A model generated the notes under the pieces. It was not told where the DNA came from and ran no database searches. It saw only the letters and a list, made by a program, of their open reading frames with translations. A stretch of 64,000 bases of DNA, taken from Clostridia bacterium (GTDB taxonomy: Bacteria; Bacillota; Clostridia; Oscillospirales; Acutalibacteraceae). Positions 23,743 to 33,592 of the stretch are shown here, piece by piece (the stretch's first letter is position 1; every line of letters begins with the position of its first letter). The position numbers and the translations under genes were made by a program. Location of the stretch: positions 1-64,000 of the forward strand of contig JAFQJH010000014.1 of the NCBI GenBank assembly GCA_017415025.1, given 5' to 3'.

Positions 23743-25051
23743 GGTCAGAAACACGTTAAAGGAATATTCTATGCCGATTAACTCAAAGAGAGTTGTCGTG
23801 GCTCTTTCGGGCGGTGCCGATTCAATGGCACTTCTGAATGTGCTGTATGCTCTGAAGGACGAGTATGCCGTAACCCTCGAAGCCTGCCACGTCAACCACG
23901 GTATAAGAGGGGAGTCCGCCGACCGCGACGAAGCCTTTGTTACCGCTGAATGTGAAAAGCTCGGCATAAAACTTCATCTTCTTCACGCTGACGTTCCTTC
24001 TCTTGCAAAGGAAAGGGGACTCGGACTTGAGGAGTGCGGCAGACAGGTTCGCTATGACTTTTTTTCTTCTCTCGGTGATTGTATAATCGCAACAGCGCAT
24101 ACCTTGTCCGACCGTTGCGAAACCTTGATTCTTAACGAAACGCGGGGCACCTCGCTCAAGGGTCTTTGCTCGATTCCTGCGGTCAGGGGTAATGTTGTAA
24201 GACCGCTTATCGACTGCACGCGCGAGGAAATCGAGGTATACTGCGCGGAGAATAATATAAATTTTGTCACGGACGAAACTAACCACGACCCGACTTATTC
24301 GCGCAACCGCATAAGGCTCAACGTAATTCCCGAGCTTAAAAAGATTAACCCGTCCTTTGAAAAGGCGGTCGCAAGGCTTATCGCCTCCGCAAACGAGGAT
24401 GAGGACTATTTCGATGCGCTTACAAAAGAAACTGTTTTAAAAGCAAAAAAAGAAAACGGCTTTGATGCCGATTTTATCAAAAATCAACATCCGTCCGTCC
24501 GCAAAAGAGTGCTCGTAAGCATTTTAAAGCAATATGCAGGCATCACTCCCGAGCTTGTTCATTTAAAGCTTGTTGAGCAGATTCTTGACGGCGGTACGGC
24601 AGAAATCATCGGCAATACAGTTGTAACCGTTAAAAATTCCGTTCTTACGGTAAATCCGGAAAAGGAAGATACGGCAGAATGGCAGGCTGATTTTTCCTCG
24701 CTTTGCGCAAAACTTCCTTTCGGTATTGTAAGGGCAGAGGTTTTTAACAAAAATGATTTACTGCCGAAACATATTGTTCATAATAAAGTGTTAGACTATG
24801 ACCGCATTGTAGGTCAGTGCGTTATCCGTAACCGCCGTGCAGGGGATAAAATCCGCCTTGCAGGCAGTTCGTGCACAAAAACGCTGAAAAAATTATTTAA
24901 TGAAAAACACCTTGAGGGCAGATGCAACCGCCTTATCCTTGCTGATGATATCGGCATATTGTGGATTGAAGGTATCGGCTGTGCCGACAGGGCGAAAATA
25001 ACAAAGGAAACTCAAAAAATACTTGTAATCGGAGAGGTTTACAATGATTGA
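23732..25051 (+). CDS. tilS: tRNA(Ile)-lysidine synthase
   Basis: The 439-aa protein has the N-type ATP pyrophosphatase motif S-G-G-A-D-S at 26-31 and the [10 protein letters not shown] segment that follows in TilS. The C-terminal TilS domain carries [11 protein letters not shown] near 370-380. It attaches lysine to C34 of tRNA-Ile(CAU) so that AUA is read as isoleucine. The start at 23732 overlaps dnaB. An internal ATG at residue 14 exists, but the family usually begins with the V-x-x-T-L-x-E-Y stretch kept by the longer form. The end overlaps hpt by 8 bases. Confidence 0.95.
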   Translation: MICKVRNTLKEYSMPINSKRVVVALSGGADSMALLNVLYALKDEYAVTLEACHVNHGIRGESADRDEAFVTAECEKLGIKLHLLHADVPSLAKERGLGLEECGRQVRYDFFSSLGDCIIATAHTLSDRCETLILNETRGTSLKGLCSIPAVRGNVVRPLIDCTREEIEVYCAENNINFVTDETNHDPTYSRNRIRLNVIPELKKINPSFEKAVARLIASANEDEDYFDALTKETVLKAKKENGFDADFIKNQHPSVRKRVLVSILKQYAGITPELVHLKLVEQILDGGTAEIIGNTVVTVKNSVLTVNPEKEDTAEWQADFSSLCAKLPFGIVRAEVFNKNDLLPKHIVHNKVLDYDRIVGQCVIRNRRAGDKIRLAGSSCTKTLKKLFNEKHLEGRCNRLILADDIGILWIEGIGCADRAKITKETQKILVIGEVYND

Positions 25052-25589
25052 AAAGGATATTGAAAAGGTATTTTTCAGTAAAGAAGAATTATCTGAAATC
25101 GTAAAAAGACTCGGTGCGCAGATAAGCAAGGACTACGAGGGCAAAAATCTTCTTCTCGTCAGCATCCTTAAGGGCTCTGTCATTTTTATGGCTGACCTTA
25201 TGCGCGAAATCACCGTACCGTGTGAAATAGATTTTATGTGCGTTTCAGCCTACGGCAACCGTACCGAGGCATCGGGCAACGTCAGAATCATCAAGGATCT
25301 TGACATTAACCTTGAGGGTAAGGATCTTTTGCTTGTTGAGGATATTCTCGACAGCGGTGTAACTCTTTCTTACGTCTGCAGAATGCTTGAAACGCGCAAC
25401 CCCGCAAGCATAAAAATCTGCACTCTGCTTGATAAGCCCGAACGCCGAAAGTCAAATATCAAGGCGGATTATGCAGGGACGTTTGTACCGAACGAGTTTG
25501 TTGTAGGCTACGGTCTTGACTATGCCGAAAAGTACAGAAACCTTCCGTACATCGGAGTTCTCAAGCCCGAAATCTACGAAAACAACTGA
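25044..25589 (+). CDS. hpt: Hypoxanthine phosphoribosyltransferase
   Basis: The 181-aa length is typical. The PRPP-binding motif [10 protein letters not shown] is at 98-107. [14 protein letters not shown] near 39-52 is the family's first loop, and V-V-G-Y-G-L-D-Y near 152-159 belongs to the purine pocket. The enzyme converts hypoxanthine or guanine plus PRPP to IMP or GMP. Its place between tilS and ftsH is a common Firmicutes arrangement, with an 8-base overlap to tilS. Confidence 0.96.
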   Translation: MIEKDIEKVFFSKEELSEIVKRLGAQISKDYEGKNLLLVSILKGSVIFMADLMREITVPCEIDFMCVSAYGNRTEASGNVRIIKDLDINLEGKDLLLVEDILDSGVTLSYVCRMLETRNPASIKICTLLDKPERRKSNIKADYAGTFVPNEFVVGYGLDYAEKYRNLPYIGVLKPEIYENN

Positions 25590-25607
25590 TAAACAGGAGT
25601 GAAACCA

Positions 25608-27611
25608 TTGAACAACAGTCCTAACAAGAACAACAAAAATAATAAAAACGACAAAATGAAAAGGCGCATAATGACCTTTTTGCCGTACGTTCTTATTCCG
25701 CTTATAATGGTCGGCTCGATCGCCTTTGCGAGTAAAACGGCCAAGGATAAGACGGAAAAGGTAGAGTATTACCAGATTGTGCAGTACTTTGACGAAGGTA
25801 AGGTTGATAAATTCTCCCTTAACTTAAGCAGCGGTATGCTCAAATACACCCTCATCGGTGAGAACGAAAAAGAAAAGGAATACCGTGTTCCGAACGTCAA
25901 TATTTTCGTCAACGACGTCAACGACCTTGTCCGTGAGCACAATAAGACAGCGGCAAAGGAAAATAAGATAGAATACGAATATATTTCAGGCTCGACGGGC
26001 TCATGGCTTATGAACCTTATTCCCTCGTTCCTTACAATGGGTGTTCTGATTCTTCTCTTTGTTATGATGATGCGCAGAATGAATGCTGCCGGTTCAGATA
26101 TGAACAGAACTCTCAACTTCGGCAAGATAAATGCTAAGAAGCAGAAGGACGAGAAGGAAAAAACAACCTTTGATCAGGTTGCGGGTGCGGATGAAGAAAA
26201 AGAGGAGCTCAGCGAAATGGTTGATTTCCTCAAGAGCCCCAATAAGTTCAACACTCTCGGAGCAAGAATCCCCAAGGGCGTGCTTCTTGTGGGCCCTCCG
26301 GGTACAGGTAAAACTCTTCTTGCCCGTGCGGTAGCAGGTGAGGCGGATGTTCCGTTCTTCTCAATCTCGGGTTCTGATTTTGTTGAAATGTACGTCGGTG
26401 TCGGTGCTTCACGAGTCCGTGACCTCTTCAATCAGGCTAAAAAGGAAGCTCCGTCTGTTATCTTCATTGATGAAATTGATGCTGTCGGACGTCACCGCGG
26501 CGCAGGTATGGGCGGCGGACACGACGAAAGAGAGCAGACTCTTAACCAGTTGCTTGTCGAAATGGACGGCTTCGGCAAAAACGAAGGCGTTATCATCATC
26601 GCGGCAACCAACCGTCCCGACATCCTTGACCCGGCACTTCTCCGTCCGGGACGCTTTGACCGTCAGGTAACTGTCGGCTATCCCGATGCAAAGGGCAGAG
26701 AGGCTATCCTCAAGGTTCACGCAAAGGGCAAGCCTTTTGCACCCGATGTTGACCTTAAGGTTATTGCAAATTCAACTGTCGGCTTTGTCGGCGCTGACCT
26801 TGAAAATCTCCTCAACGAGTCTGCACTTCTTGCGGCACGCAGAGGCAAGAAGGCAATCACTATGGAAGAGATTGAGGAGGCAACTCGCAAGGTTGTAATC
26901 GGTACTGAAAAGAAATCCCATAAGATGAACGAGAAAGAAAAGCGTATGACAGCCTTCCACGAGGCAGGTCACGCAGTTGCAAGCTATTATCTTGAAACAC
27001 AGGACCCTGTTCACGAGGTTTCAATCATTCCCCGCGGTATGGCAGGCGGCTATACGCTCTATGTTCCCAAGGAGGATAAAACCTACCGTTATAAGTCAGA
27101 GATGCTTGATGAGCTTGTTTCGCTTCTCGGCGGACGTATGGCTGAACAGCTTGTCCGCGGCGACGTTTCAACGGGCGCATCCAACGATATCGAGCGTGCA
27201 ACAGAGGTTGCGCGTAAGATGGTGACAAAATACGGTATGAGCGATGAGCTCGGCCCCGTATGCTATGCCGAATCCAACGATCAGGTATTCCTCGGCAGGG
27301 ATTACGGCCACGCGAAGAATTATTCCGAGCTTACCGCAAGAGCTATCGACCAGGAAATTAAGAGGATTATTGCCAACGCCTACGAGCGTACGGAGAAGAT
27401 CCTCACAGAGCACAGGGATAAGCTCGATGCGCTTGCAGAGTATCTTGTAAAGCACGAAAAAATTAACGGTGAAAAATTCAAACAGCTTATGGAGGGCACA
27501 CTCGTTGAGGAAGAGGAAGCTCACGAGGTTATCGAATCGGTTGATGAAATCAAAGCCGAAGCTCCCGAAGAAGTAATTGAAGAAAACTCTGAAGAAACAA
27601 CTGAAGAATAA
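25608..27611 (+). CDS. ftsH: ATP-dependent zinc metalloprotease FtsH
   Basis: I set the start at TTG 25608 because CAGGAG lies 8 bases upstream; an in-frame GTG at 25599 overlaps this site. The 667-aa protein has an N/K-rich head, membrane helices near 23-40 and 136-155, the AAA module with Walker A G-P-P-G-T-G-K-T (about 229-236), V-I-F-I-D-E-I-D and [18 protein letters not shown], then the zinc protease motif H-E-A-G-H near 450. The tail is Glu-rich. It degrades membrane and short-lived cytosolic proteins. A terminator follows, so this ends the RNase J operon. Confidence 0.96.
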   Translation: MNNSPNKNNKNNKNDKMKRRIMTFLPYVLIPLIMVGSIAFASKTAKDKTEKVEYYQIVQYFDEGKVDKFSLNLSSGMLKYTLIGENEKEKEYRVPNVNIFVNDVNDLVREHNKTAAKENKIEYEYISGSTGSWLMNLIPSFLTMGVLILLFVMMMRRMNAAGSDMNRTLNFGKINAKKQKDEKEKTTFDQVAGADEEKEELSEMVDFLKSPNKFNTLGARIPKGVLLVGPPGTGKTLLARAVAGEADVPFFSISGSDFVEMYVGVGASRVRDLFNQAKKEAPSVIFIDEIDAVGRHRGAGMGGGHDEREQTLNQLLVEMDGFGKNEGVIIIAATNRPDILDPALLRPGRFDRQVTVGYPDAKGREAILKVHAKGKPFAPDVDLKVIANSTVGFVGADLENLLNESALLAARRGKKAITMEEIEEATRKVVIGTEKKSHKMNEKEKRMTAFHEAGHAVASYYLETQDPVHEVSIIPRGMAGGYTLYVPKEDKTYRYKSEMLDELVSLLGGRMAEQLVRGDVSTGASNDIERATEVARKMVTKYGMSDELGPVCYAESNDQVFLGRDYGHAKNYSELTARAIDQEIKRIIANAYERTEKILTEHRDKLDALAEYLVKHEKINGEKFKQLMEGTLVEEEEAHEVIESVDEIKAEAPEEVIEENSEETTEE

Positions 27612-27612
27612 A

Positions 27613-27646
27613 ATAAATCCACTCATTCGCGTGAATGAGTGGATTT
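27613..27646. terminator. Bidirectional terminator, ftsH and LCP gene
   Basis: AAATCCACTCATTC pairs perfectly with GAATGAGTGGATTT around GCGT. T-rich sequence follows on both strands. Confidence 0.92.
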
Positions 27647-27651
27647 TCTCT

Positions 27652-28767
27652 TTACTGCTCCTGCTCTGCCGACTGCGGAATAATTCCGGGATAAAGCAGG
27701 TCGTGGATATATGATTTTGTTTCATCCCAGTCGAGGATAAGAACCTCTTTGCCGTCGCGCATTGTCAGCGACGTTGCATTGTGGGGGATGATATCCTCTT
27801 TAATCTGCATTGAAAGGTATTTCGGTGCGTTGGTCGCTTGGCTGATAAGCTCTGTTTTCGTAAAGTTTGTTGTTACGAGCGGAAGTACGTCGTCAAGAAG
27901 ATTGAAGAGGGTTGTAACCGATGAGCCCTTGAGCTTCTGTGCAATCGCATTAAGAACTGCTCTTTGTCTGCCCGTTCTCTTACGGTCAGAGTCGATTTTT
28001 CTAAGTCTTGCATAAGCGGCGGCAGTCTCACCGTCAAGGTTGTATGTGCCTGCCTGATACTTGCCGAGAATGTAGCTTGCCTCCTGTGCCGTCATTTCAA
28101 TTTTAACGCCGCCGAGAATGTCAATAATCTGTTCAAATCCCGAAAGGTCAACAGTGACGTACTTATCAATTCTGATTTTGTAGTTTTGCTCAATGGTTTC
28201 AATAAGAGTCTTTGCACCGCCGTAAGCGTGAGCCGTGTTCAGTCTCTTGTTGCCGTGGCCGGGAATCGCTACATAAACCGCACGCGAAAGGGAAACCATA
28301 TTGATAACGTTGTCAATGGTGTTGATTGAAAGAAGAATCATCGAGTCCGAACGGGGGAGATACATTCCCTCAAACATAACCTTTTCGTTTTCGCCGTAGT
28401 CGACGCCGACAAGAAGGATATTGTATATTCTGTCGTCATACCAGAGAACGTTATCGTTCAGGTTTGCGTGGATATCGGCATCGGCATCGACCTGCTCGTC
28501 AAACACGAGAGCCTCTTCCTTGTCGAGCTCGGGGCTGACTTCACCCTTTGAATCACCGTAGTTCATTTTGCTCAGATAGCTGTTGACGAAAACAGCACCG
28601 CCGCCAACGAGGAGAGCAAGAACAAGCACCAACGCTGTCAGCACCTTCAGAGCACCGTTGCCATTTTTCTTTTTCTTCTTTTTATTTTTGCCCTCAACAA
28701 TATCCTGCGAGGTGATTTTGTAATCATCATTTTCAGGGGTAATAGACTCATACTTATTATTATCCAT
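27652..28767 (-). CDS. LytR-CpsA-Psr (LCP) family wall-polymer ligase
   Basis: The 371-aa protein has a basic cytoplasmic head (a run of lysines near 28-34), one membrane helix (about 41-65) and an outside LCP domain. I-L-L-V-G-V-D near 117-123, R-S-D-S-M-I-L-L-S-I near 138-147 and S-L-S-R-A-V-Y-V near 159-166 are the conserved LCP segments, including the D and R residues that bind polyprenyl pyrophosphate. Y-A-R-L-R-K-I-D-S-D-R-K-R-T-G-R-Q-R is the family's arginine-rich block. LCP proteins attach teichoic acids, capsules or other glycopolymers to peptidoglycan. It is a single gene with its own promoter. Confidence 0.94.
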   Translation of the reverse strand: MDNNKYESITPENDDYKITSQDIVEGKNKKKKKKNGNGALKVLTALVLVLALLVGGGAVFVNSYLSKMNYGDSKGEVSPELDKEEALVFDEQVDADADIHANLNDNVLWYDDRIYNILLVGVDYGENEKVMFEGMYLPRSDSMILLSINTIDNVINMVSLSRAVYVAIPGHGNKRLNTAHAYGGAKTLIETIEQNYKIRIDKYVTVDLSGFEQIIDILGGVKIEMTAQEASYILGKYQAGTYNLDGETAAAYARLRKIDSDRKRTGRQRAVLNAIAQKLKGSSVTTLFNLLDDVLPLVTTNFTKTELISQATNAPKYLSMQIKEDIIPHNATSLTMRDGKEVLILDWDETKSYIHDLLYPGIIPQSAEQEQ

Positions 28768-28787
28768 AATAATTCCTCCTTGCGGAT

Positions 28788-28816
28788 ATTATACAATATT
28801 AAAAAAAGAAAATCAA
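28788..28816 (-). promoter_or_regulatory. Sigma-A promoter of the LCP gene
   Basis: Minus strand TTGATT (28811-28816), 17 bp, TATAAT (28788-28793). Confidence 0.8.
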
Positions 28817-28820
28817 CATA

Positions 28821-28849
28821 TTGCACATTTTAAAGTTTGAATGTATAAT
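28821..28849 (+). promoter_or_regulatory. Sigma-A promoter of the M42 peptidase operon
   Basis: TTGCAC (28821-28826), 17 bp, TATAAT (28844-28849). It starts 4 bp from the -35 of the divergent LCP promoter. Confidence 0.75.
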
Positions 28850-28879
28850 GAAACATATTGTTAATTAAGGTGGATTACT

Positions 28880-29902
28880 ATGTCTGAACTTAAAAATATG
28901 ATAATAACGCTGTCACAGGCGAACGGTACGCCTGGACTTGAGGAGGATATCACGGGAAAAATTATTGATTTCCTTCCCGACGGTATGACAGCGCAGAAGG
29001 ATAAAAACAACAATCTTATTGCATCCTTTAACGGAAAGGGCAAAACCTACCTTCTCGATGCTCACACGGATAGAATCGGTCTTATTGTCACCGCAATAAC
29101 CGACGGCGGCTTTCTTCGCGTTGCAAGATGCGGCGGAACGGATGCTCGTGTCCTTGCGGCGCAGGACGTTACGGTATGGGGCAAAGCTCCCGTTTACGGT
29201 GTGATAATTTCAACTCCGCCTCATCTGCAGACTCCCGATGATGAAAGTAAGGCGAAGGATATTGATGACATTCTCGTCGATACGGGATTTTCAAAGGAGG
29301 AGGCTGAAAAGCTTATTTCCGCAGGCGACCGTATCACGGTCAAGAGCCCCGTATGCGAGCTTTTAAACGGCAGAATTTCCTGTCCTGCCCTTGATGACAG
29401 AGCGGGCTGTGCGGTAATTATCCGTGCCGCCGAAATAATAATGCAAGCCGAAAATGCACCCAATCTGAAGCTGCTTTTCTCCGCACAGGAGGAAACGGGC
29501 GGAACAGGTGCTGTTACGGGTAGCTTCGGCATTGATGCCGATGAATGCATCAGCGTTGACGTCAGCTTTGCGGATGCACCCGATATGCCGTCGAAAAAGT
29601 GCGGTAAGCTCGATAAAGGCCCGATGATAGGCTTTTCTCCCGTGCTGTCTTACGAAATCAGCAGAAGGCTTGAAGCTGTGGCAAAGGAAAAGGAGATTCC
29701 GTATCAGCTTGAGCTTATGAGCGATTCGACAGGCACGAATGCCGACCATATCGCACTCTCGCGCGGAGGTATTAAAACGGGACTTGTTTCAATCCCGTTG
29801 AGGAATATGCATACCGCCGTCGAGGTTGTCAGCGTCAAGGATGTCGAAAACTGCGCACAGCTCATTGCACAATATATTCTCGGAGGTGGTCTTGATGCTT
29901 GA
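28880..29902 (+). CDS. M42 family metallopeptidase (first of two)
   Basis: The 340-aa protein shows the M42 aminopeptidase plan: G-T-P-G-L-E-E-D near 15-22, L-L-D-A-H-T-D-R-I-G (metal H and D) near 58-67, D-D-R-A-G-C (bridging D), A-Q-E-E-T-G-G-T-G (catalytic and metal E) and a late M-H-T-A-V-E-V. An insert of about 65 residues between the first metal site and D-D-R-A-G-C is the beta domain typical of TET-type peptidases. These dodecameric enzymes trim peptides in the cytosol. The stop overlaps the next gene, another M42 enzyme, by 8 bases. The two are clearly paralogous but differ in sequence. Confidence 0.92.
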   Translation: MSELKNMIITLSQANGTPGLEEDITGKIIDFLPDGMTAQKDKNNNLIASFNGKGKTYLLDAHTDRIGLIVTAITDGGFLRVARCGGTDARVLAAQDVTVWGKAPVYGVIISTPPHLQTPDDESKAKDIDDILVDTGFSKEEAEKLISAGDRITVKSPVCELLNGRISCPALDDRAGCAVIIRAAEIIMQAENAPNLKLLFSAQEETGGTGAVTGSFGIDADECISVDVSFADAPDMPSKKCGKLDKGPMIGFSPVLSYEISRRLEAVAKEKEIPYQLELMSDSTGTNADHIALSRGGIKTGLVSIPLRNMHTAVEVVSVKDVENCAQLIAQYILGGGLDA

Positions 29903-30911
29903 AACAATTAAAGAGCTTTCATTGCTTGACGGCGTTTCGGGCAGAGAACACGCCGTCCGTGATTACATCATAAATGCCGTAAAGGACTGTGCCGACAGCA
30001 TCGAAACCGATCCGCTCGGCAATCTCATCGTCTTCAAAAAGGGTAAGGCAACACCAAAAAATAAGGTTATGCTCGATGCTCATATGGACGAGGTCGGTAT
30101 GATGATAAATCATATCAATTCCGACGGTACTCTCGAATTTTCGTGTGTCGGCGGCATCGACAAGCGCGTTATGCTCGGCAGACCCGTAACGGTCGGTGAG
30201 AACAGAATCAATGGAGTTATCGGTGTCAAGGCTGTCCATATGGTACCTGCCGCCGAAAAGCTCAATATGCCGAAAACAATGTATATTGACATCGGTGCTG
30301 ATTCAAAAGAGGATGCTGAAAACAAAGTCAGTCTCGGAGATTATGCTTGCTTCAATTCCGAGTTTGTTGAATTCGGTAACGGCTTTATCAAGGGAAAGGC
30401 GCTTGACGACAGAGCAGGCTGTGCAATCCTTATTGATATGATAAAATCCGACTTGCCTTACGATATGTATTTCAATTTCGCCGCAGGCGAAGAGGTCGGC
30501 TTCGGTATCGCAGCAACGGCATTTTACAGAGTTCAGCCTGATTACGCAATTGTTGTCGAAACCACAACGGCGGCTGACCTTGCTGACGTGCCCGAAAACA
30601 AGCGCGTCTGCTCTCTCGGTGACGGCGGAGTAATATCCTTTATGGACAGACGTACAATTTATCCGAAGGATCTTTTTGATAAAGCCTTTGAGCTTGCGAA
30701 GAAGCACGGAATAAAGGCGCAGGTCAAGTCTCTTGTTGCAGGCGGAAACAACGCAGGTGTTATTCACAAAACAGCAGGCGGTGTAAAGACTGTTACGGTA
30801 TCTCTTCCGTGCCGTTATCTGCACTCACCCTCGTGCGTTCTCAAAAAAGAAGATATAACCGAAGGTGCAAGACTCATCAGAGTGCTTGCCGAGGAGCTTG
30901 CAAATGGTTAA
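29895..30911 (+). CDS. M42 family metallopeptidase (second of two)
   Basis: The start at 29895 has GGAGGTGG just upstream; the longer open frame reaches back into the first peptidase gene. The 338-aa product has S-L-L-D-G-V-S-G-R-E near 8-17, L-D-A-H-M-D-E-V-G near 57-65, D-D-R-A-G-C, A-G-E-E-V-G-F-G and L-H-S-P-S near the end, so all five metal ligands and both catalytic residues are kept. It would act as a cobalt- or zinc-dependent aminopeptidase. Two adjacent M42 enzymes may form mixed assemblies with complementary specificity; this is inference. It overlaps the following gene by 8 bases. Confidence 0.93.
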   Translation: MLETIKELSLLDGVSGREHAVRDYIINAVKDCADSIETDPLGNLIVFKKGKATPKNKVMLDAHMDEVGMMINHINSDGTLEFSCVGGIDKRVMLGRPVTVGENRINGVIGVKAVHMVPAAEKLNMPKTMYIDIGADSKEDAENKVSLGDYACFNSEFVEFGNGFIKGKALDDRAGCAILIDMIKSDLPYDMYFNFAAGEEVGFGIAATAFYRVQPDYAIVVETTTAADLADVPENKRVCSLGDGGVISFMDRRTIYPKDLFDKAFELAKKHGIKAQVKSLVAGGNNAGVIHKTAGGVKTVTVSLPCRYLHSPSCVLKKEDITEGARLIRVLAEELANG

Positions 30912-31668
30912 ATGTGTTGAAAAAGGGGATAAGGCCTTTCTTTTATTCTGCGACCGCGACGTTTTCGGTACGCGTATAAAAGCATATTTTAACTGCTATT
31001 CCACGGACTACGATTTTGTTAAATTCTGGGTGCAGACCGATGATAACGGCAATGTAAGTGCCGCAATCAGCCGTGTTGACGGAGATATGACGGTAACTGC
31101 CGAAAATGCAGATTTTGAAGAGCTTTTGCAGTTTGTAAAAATTGTCGGTTTTACAACAATCCAGTGCGAGCGTGCTGTTGCAAAGCACTTTACCGATGAC
31201 GAGGAGCTGTGGGGCTACGTTGTCGAATTTAAAGAAAAGACAGAAGTAAAAGAAATCCCCCTTAAACAAAACCTTGAACTCAAAGAAGTATACAATATAA
31301 TCAAAGCCGAAAATCTCACGGGTGTCGGCGACTACCTCCCGTGGCTGTCAGATACAAGCTTCCGCATTAACCGTAATACGGCAAAGCCGCTGCTTTGTCA
31401 GCTTGACGGTAATAATGCAGGCTGTGCTATGGTGCTTTTCCGTACCGATAAAGCGTCTCTTCTCGGTGCGGTCGCAACCGTGCCCGAATTCAGGGGCAGG
31501 GGAGTTGCGCGTGCGCTTGTTACACGTCTTGCCAACGAGGAGCTTGCAAACGGAAACCGAGTTGAGCTTCTTTGTAAATCGGACAGCATTGTTGAGTTTT
31601 ATAAGTCAATCGGCTTTACAGTTACAAATGAATGGAGTTTAATTACAGATGGAACAAAGCTTTTTTAA
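30904..31668 (+). CDS. GNAT family N-acetyltransferase (two-part)
   Basis: The start is at 30904 (GAGGAG upstream). The first 110 residues of the 254-aa product are a separate alpha/beta region, and the GNAT core lies at about 115-250. V-A-T-V-P-E-F-R-G-R-G-V-A-R-A-L-V near 192-208 is the acetyl-CoA-binding motif A with R-G-R-G-V-A as the pyrophosphate loop. F-Y-K-S-I-G-F near 235-241 is motif B. Members acetylate amines, peptides or tRNA-linked groups; the target is unknown. The gene overlaps the previous one by 8 bases and the next by 20. Confidence 0.88.
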   Translation: MVKCVEKGDKAFLLFCDRDVFGTRIKAYFNCYSTDYDFVKFWVQTDDNGNVSAAISRVDGDMTVTAENADFEELLQFVKIVGFTTIQCERAVAKHFTDDEELWGYVVEFKEKTEVKEIPLKQNLELKEVYNIIKAENLTGVGDYLPWLSDTSFRINRNTAKPLLCQLDGNNAGCAMVLFRTDKASLLGAVATVPEFRGRGVARALVTRLANEELANGNRVELLCKSDSIVEFYKSIGFTVTNEWSLITDGTKLF

Positions 31669-32911
31669 GATAGATGAAAAGGTGCAGACGGCGGCAAAAA
31701 AAGCACTTGAAAAAATCAGACCGCAGTTTGATATCACCGACGAAATCACCGAATATAATCAGCAGAAGGTGCTTTCTGCTTTTATCAATAATCACGTCAG
31801 TGAGAGTATGTTTGCCGAAAGCACGGGCTATGGCTACGGCGACAGGGGCAGAGAGGTTATTGACCGCGTTTTTGCCGATATCGTCGGCGCAGAGGATGCA
31901 CTTGTCCGCCACAACTTCACCTGCGGAACGCATACGCTTGCTGTTGCCCTTTACGGAATGCTCCGCCCGGGTGATATTATGCTCTGTGTCACGGGAACTC
32001 CGTACGATACAATCCACTCCGTTATCGGTATTGACGGCAAGGGCGACGGCTCTCTTGCAGATTACGGAATTATTTATAAGCAGGTTGACCTCAGGGACGG
32101 TAAGCCTGACCTTGAAGCAATAAAAGCAGCCGTTACGAAAGAAAAAATCAAGCTCGTTTACATACAGCGTTCAAGGGGCTATTCTCTTCGTCCGAGCCTT
32201 TCCTGCGAGGAAATCGGTGAGATTGCAAAGGTTGTCAAGGCTAATTCCGATGCTGATATAATGGTCGATAACTGCTACGGCGAATTTACGCAGAAAATTG
32301 AACCGACTCAGGTCGGCGCGGATATCATCGCGGGATCTCTTATCAAAAACGCAGGCGGCGGACTTGCGAGAACGGGCGGTTATGTTGCAGGACGAGCAGA
32401 CCTTGTTGAAAAAATTTCCTACCGTCTCACAACCCCGGGTCTCGGCAGAGAGGTCGGCGCAACACTCGGTATGAGCCGTGAGCTGTTTATGGGAATTTTC
32501 TTTGCACCCCATACCGTCGGTGAGGCAATCAAGGCGGCGTATTTCACCGCAGGTCTTTTTGAACAGTTCGGCTTTGAAACAACTCCGAAATCAACCGACC
32601 CGCGCTTCGATATTGTTCAGAGCGTGCTTCTTCGCAATGAAGAAAATCTCATCGCCTTCTGTCAGGGTATGCAGTCGGGCGCACCGATTGATGCCTTTGT
32701 TACTCCCGAGCCGTGGGATATGCCCGGCTACGATAATAAGGTTATTATGGCGGCAGGCGCATTCATCGGCGGTGCTTCAATCGAGCTTTCAGCCGATGCC
32801 CCGCTTCGTGAGCCTTATGCCGCTTGGATGCAGGGCGGACTTAACTTCCACAGCGCGAAGACGGGCATAATGCTTGCTGCACAGAAAATGGCAGAAAGAG
32901 GGTTGATTTAA
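31649..32911 (+). CDS. Methionine gamma-lyase family PLP protein (aluminium-resistance type)
   Basis: The 420-aa product fits the family once called aluminium resistance protein, a branch of fold-type I PLP enzymes. R-H-N-F-T-C-G-T-H-T-L near 90-100, a PLP-proximal D-N-C-Y-G-E-F-T near 207-214, and G-S-L-I-K-N-A-G-G-G-L-A near 230-241 with the candidate Schiff-base lysine are visible. The true reaction is not settled for most members; sulfur amino-acid lyase activity is the family guess. It overlaps the GNAT gene by 20 bases, suggesting translational coupling. Confidence 0.88.
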   Translation: MEQSFFKIDEKVQTAAKKALEKIRPQFDITDEITEYNQQKVLSAFINNHVSESMFAESTGYGYGDRGREVIDRVFADIVGAEDALVRHNFTCGTHTLAVALYGMLRPGDIMLCVTGTPYDTIHSVIGIDGKGDGSLADYGIIYKQVDLRDGKPDLEAIKAAVTKEKIKLVYIQRSRGYSLRPSLSCEEIGEIAKVVKANSDADIMVDNCYGEFTQKIEPTQVGADIIAGSLIKNAGGGLARTGGYVAGRADLVEKISYRLTTPGLGREVGATLGMSRELFMGIFFAPHTVGEAIKAAYFTAGLFEQFGFETTPKSTDPRFDIVQSVLLRNEENLIAFCQGMQSGAPIDAFVTPEPWDMPGYDNKVIMAAGAFIGGASIELSADAPLREPYAAWMQGGLNFHSAKTGIMLAAQKMAERGLI

Positions 32912-33592
32912 TTGGCATATAACGGAATTAAACCCGAAACACTATTTCTTGCGGCGCAGAATAAATTTGAAAACAGCCGTATATTTTATGAAGAGCATAA
33001 GCAGGAATTGAAGGAAGGCTTCACAATTCCGATGCGTCAGATTGCGGCTCAGATCGCACCTCAGCTCTACGAGCTTGACGATAAGGTTATGACCGATCCC
33101 GTCAAAATGGTATCGCGCTTCTTCCGTGATACGCGTTTTTCGAAATATAAGCATCTCTACCGTGACAATCTCTGGATAATGTTTATGCGCAACAAGCACG
33201 AGTGGCAGCAGTATCCGTGTATGTGGTTTGAGGTAACGCAGAATTATTGGTCTTACGGTGTCGGTATGTTCTGGGTTGATGCAACCTATCTCGAGCTTTA
33301 CCGAAAGGCACTTATCGAGAGACCGCAGGAGTTCCTTAAGGCCGTTAAAGATGCAGAAAAAACAGGTGCAATGTATTCACCCGAGTTTTACAAAAAGCCG
33401 AAGCCGGGCGATCCGATACCCGAAATCGAGCCGTACTATCATATAAAAAATCTGCATTTTATTGCGCAGAGAACGGATTTTGAAACACTTGCAAAAGAAG
33501 AGCTTATTGATGAACTCAAGGAAGTATATAAAAACTTTTCGGGAATGTATTCATTCCTTAAATCAGTAGCAGACGAAAGGACGATGTTATGA
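32912..33592 (+). CDS. DUF2461-like protein
   Basis: A TTG start is used, with AGAGGG about 10 bases upstream and no gap to the previous stop. The 226-aa protein shows the pattern of the DUF2461 family: an early F-L-x-x-L/A-x-x-N-x-x-x-x-F-E helix, R-F-F-R-D-T-R-F-S-K-Y-K near 69-80, and an aromatic central sheet (W-F-E-V-T-Q-N-Y-W-S-Y-G-V-G-M-F-W). No enzymatic activity has been firmly assigned to the family. It is soluble and embedded in the peptidase operon, with a 4-base overlap to the next gene. Confidence 0.82.
   Translation: MAYNGIKPETLFLAAQNKFENSRIFYEEHKQELKEGFTIPMRQIAAQIAPQLYELDDKVMTDPVKMVSRFFRDTRFSKYKHLYRDNLWIMFMRNKHEWQQYPCMWFEVTQNYWSYGVGMFWVDATYLELYRKALIERPQEFLKAVKDAEKTGAMYSPEFYKKPKPGDPIPEIEPYYHIKNLHFIAQRTDFETLAKEELIDELKEVYKNFSGMYSFLKSVADERTML

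Noticed and set aside
25599..25607. GTG start for ftsH
   Set aside because: The ribosome site CAGGAG overlaps this codon, and it is correctly spaced for the TTG at 25608.
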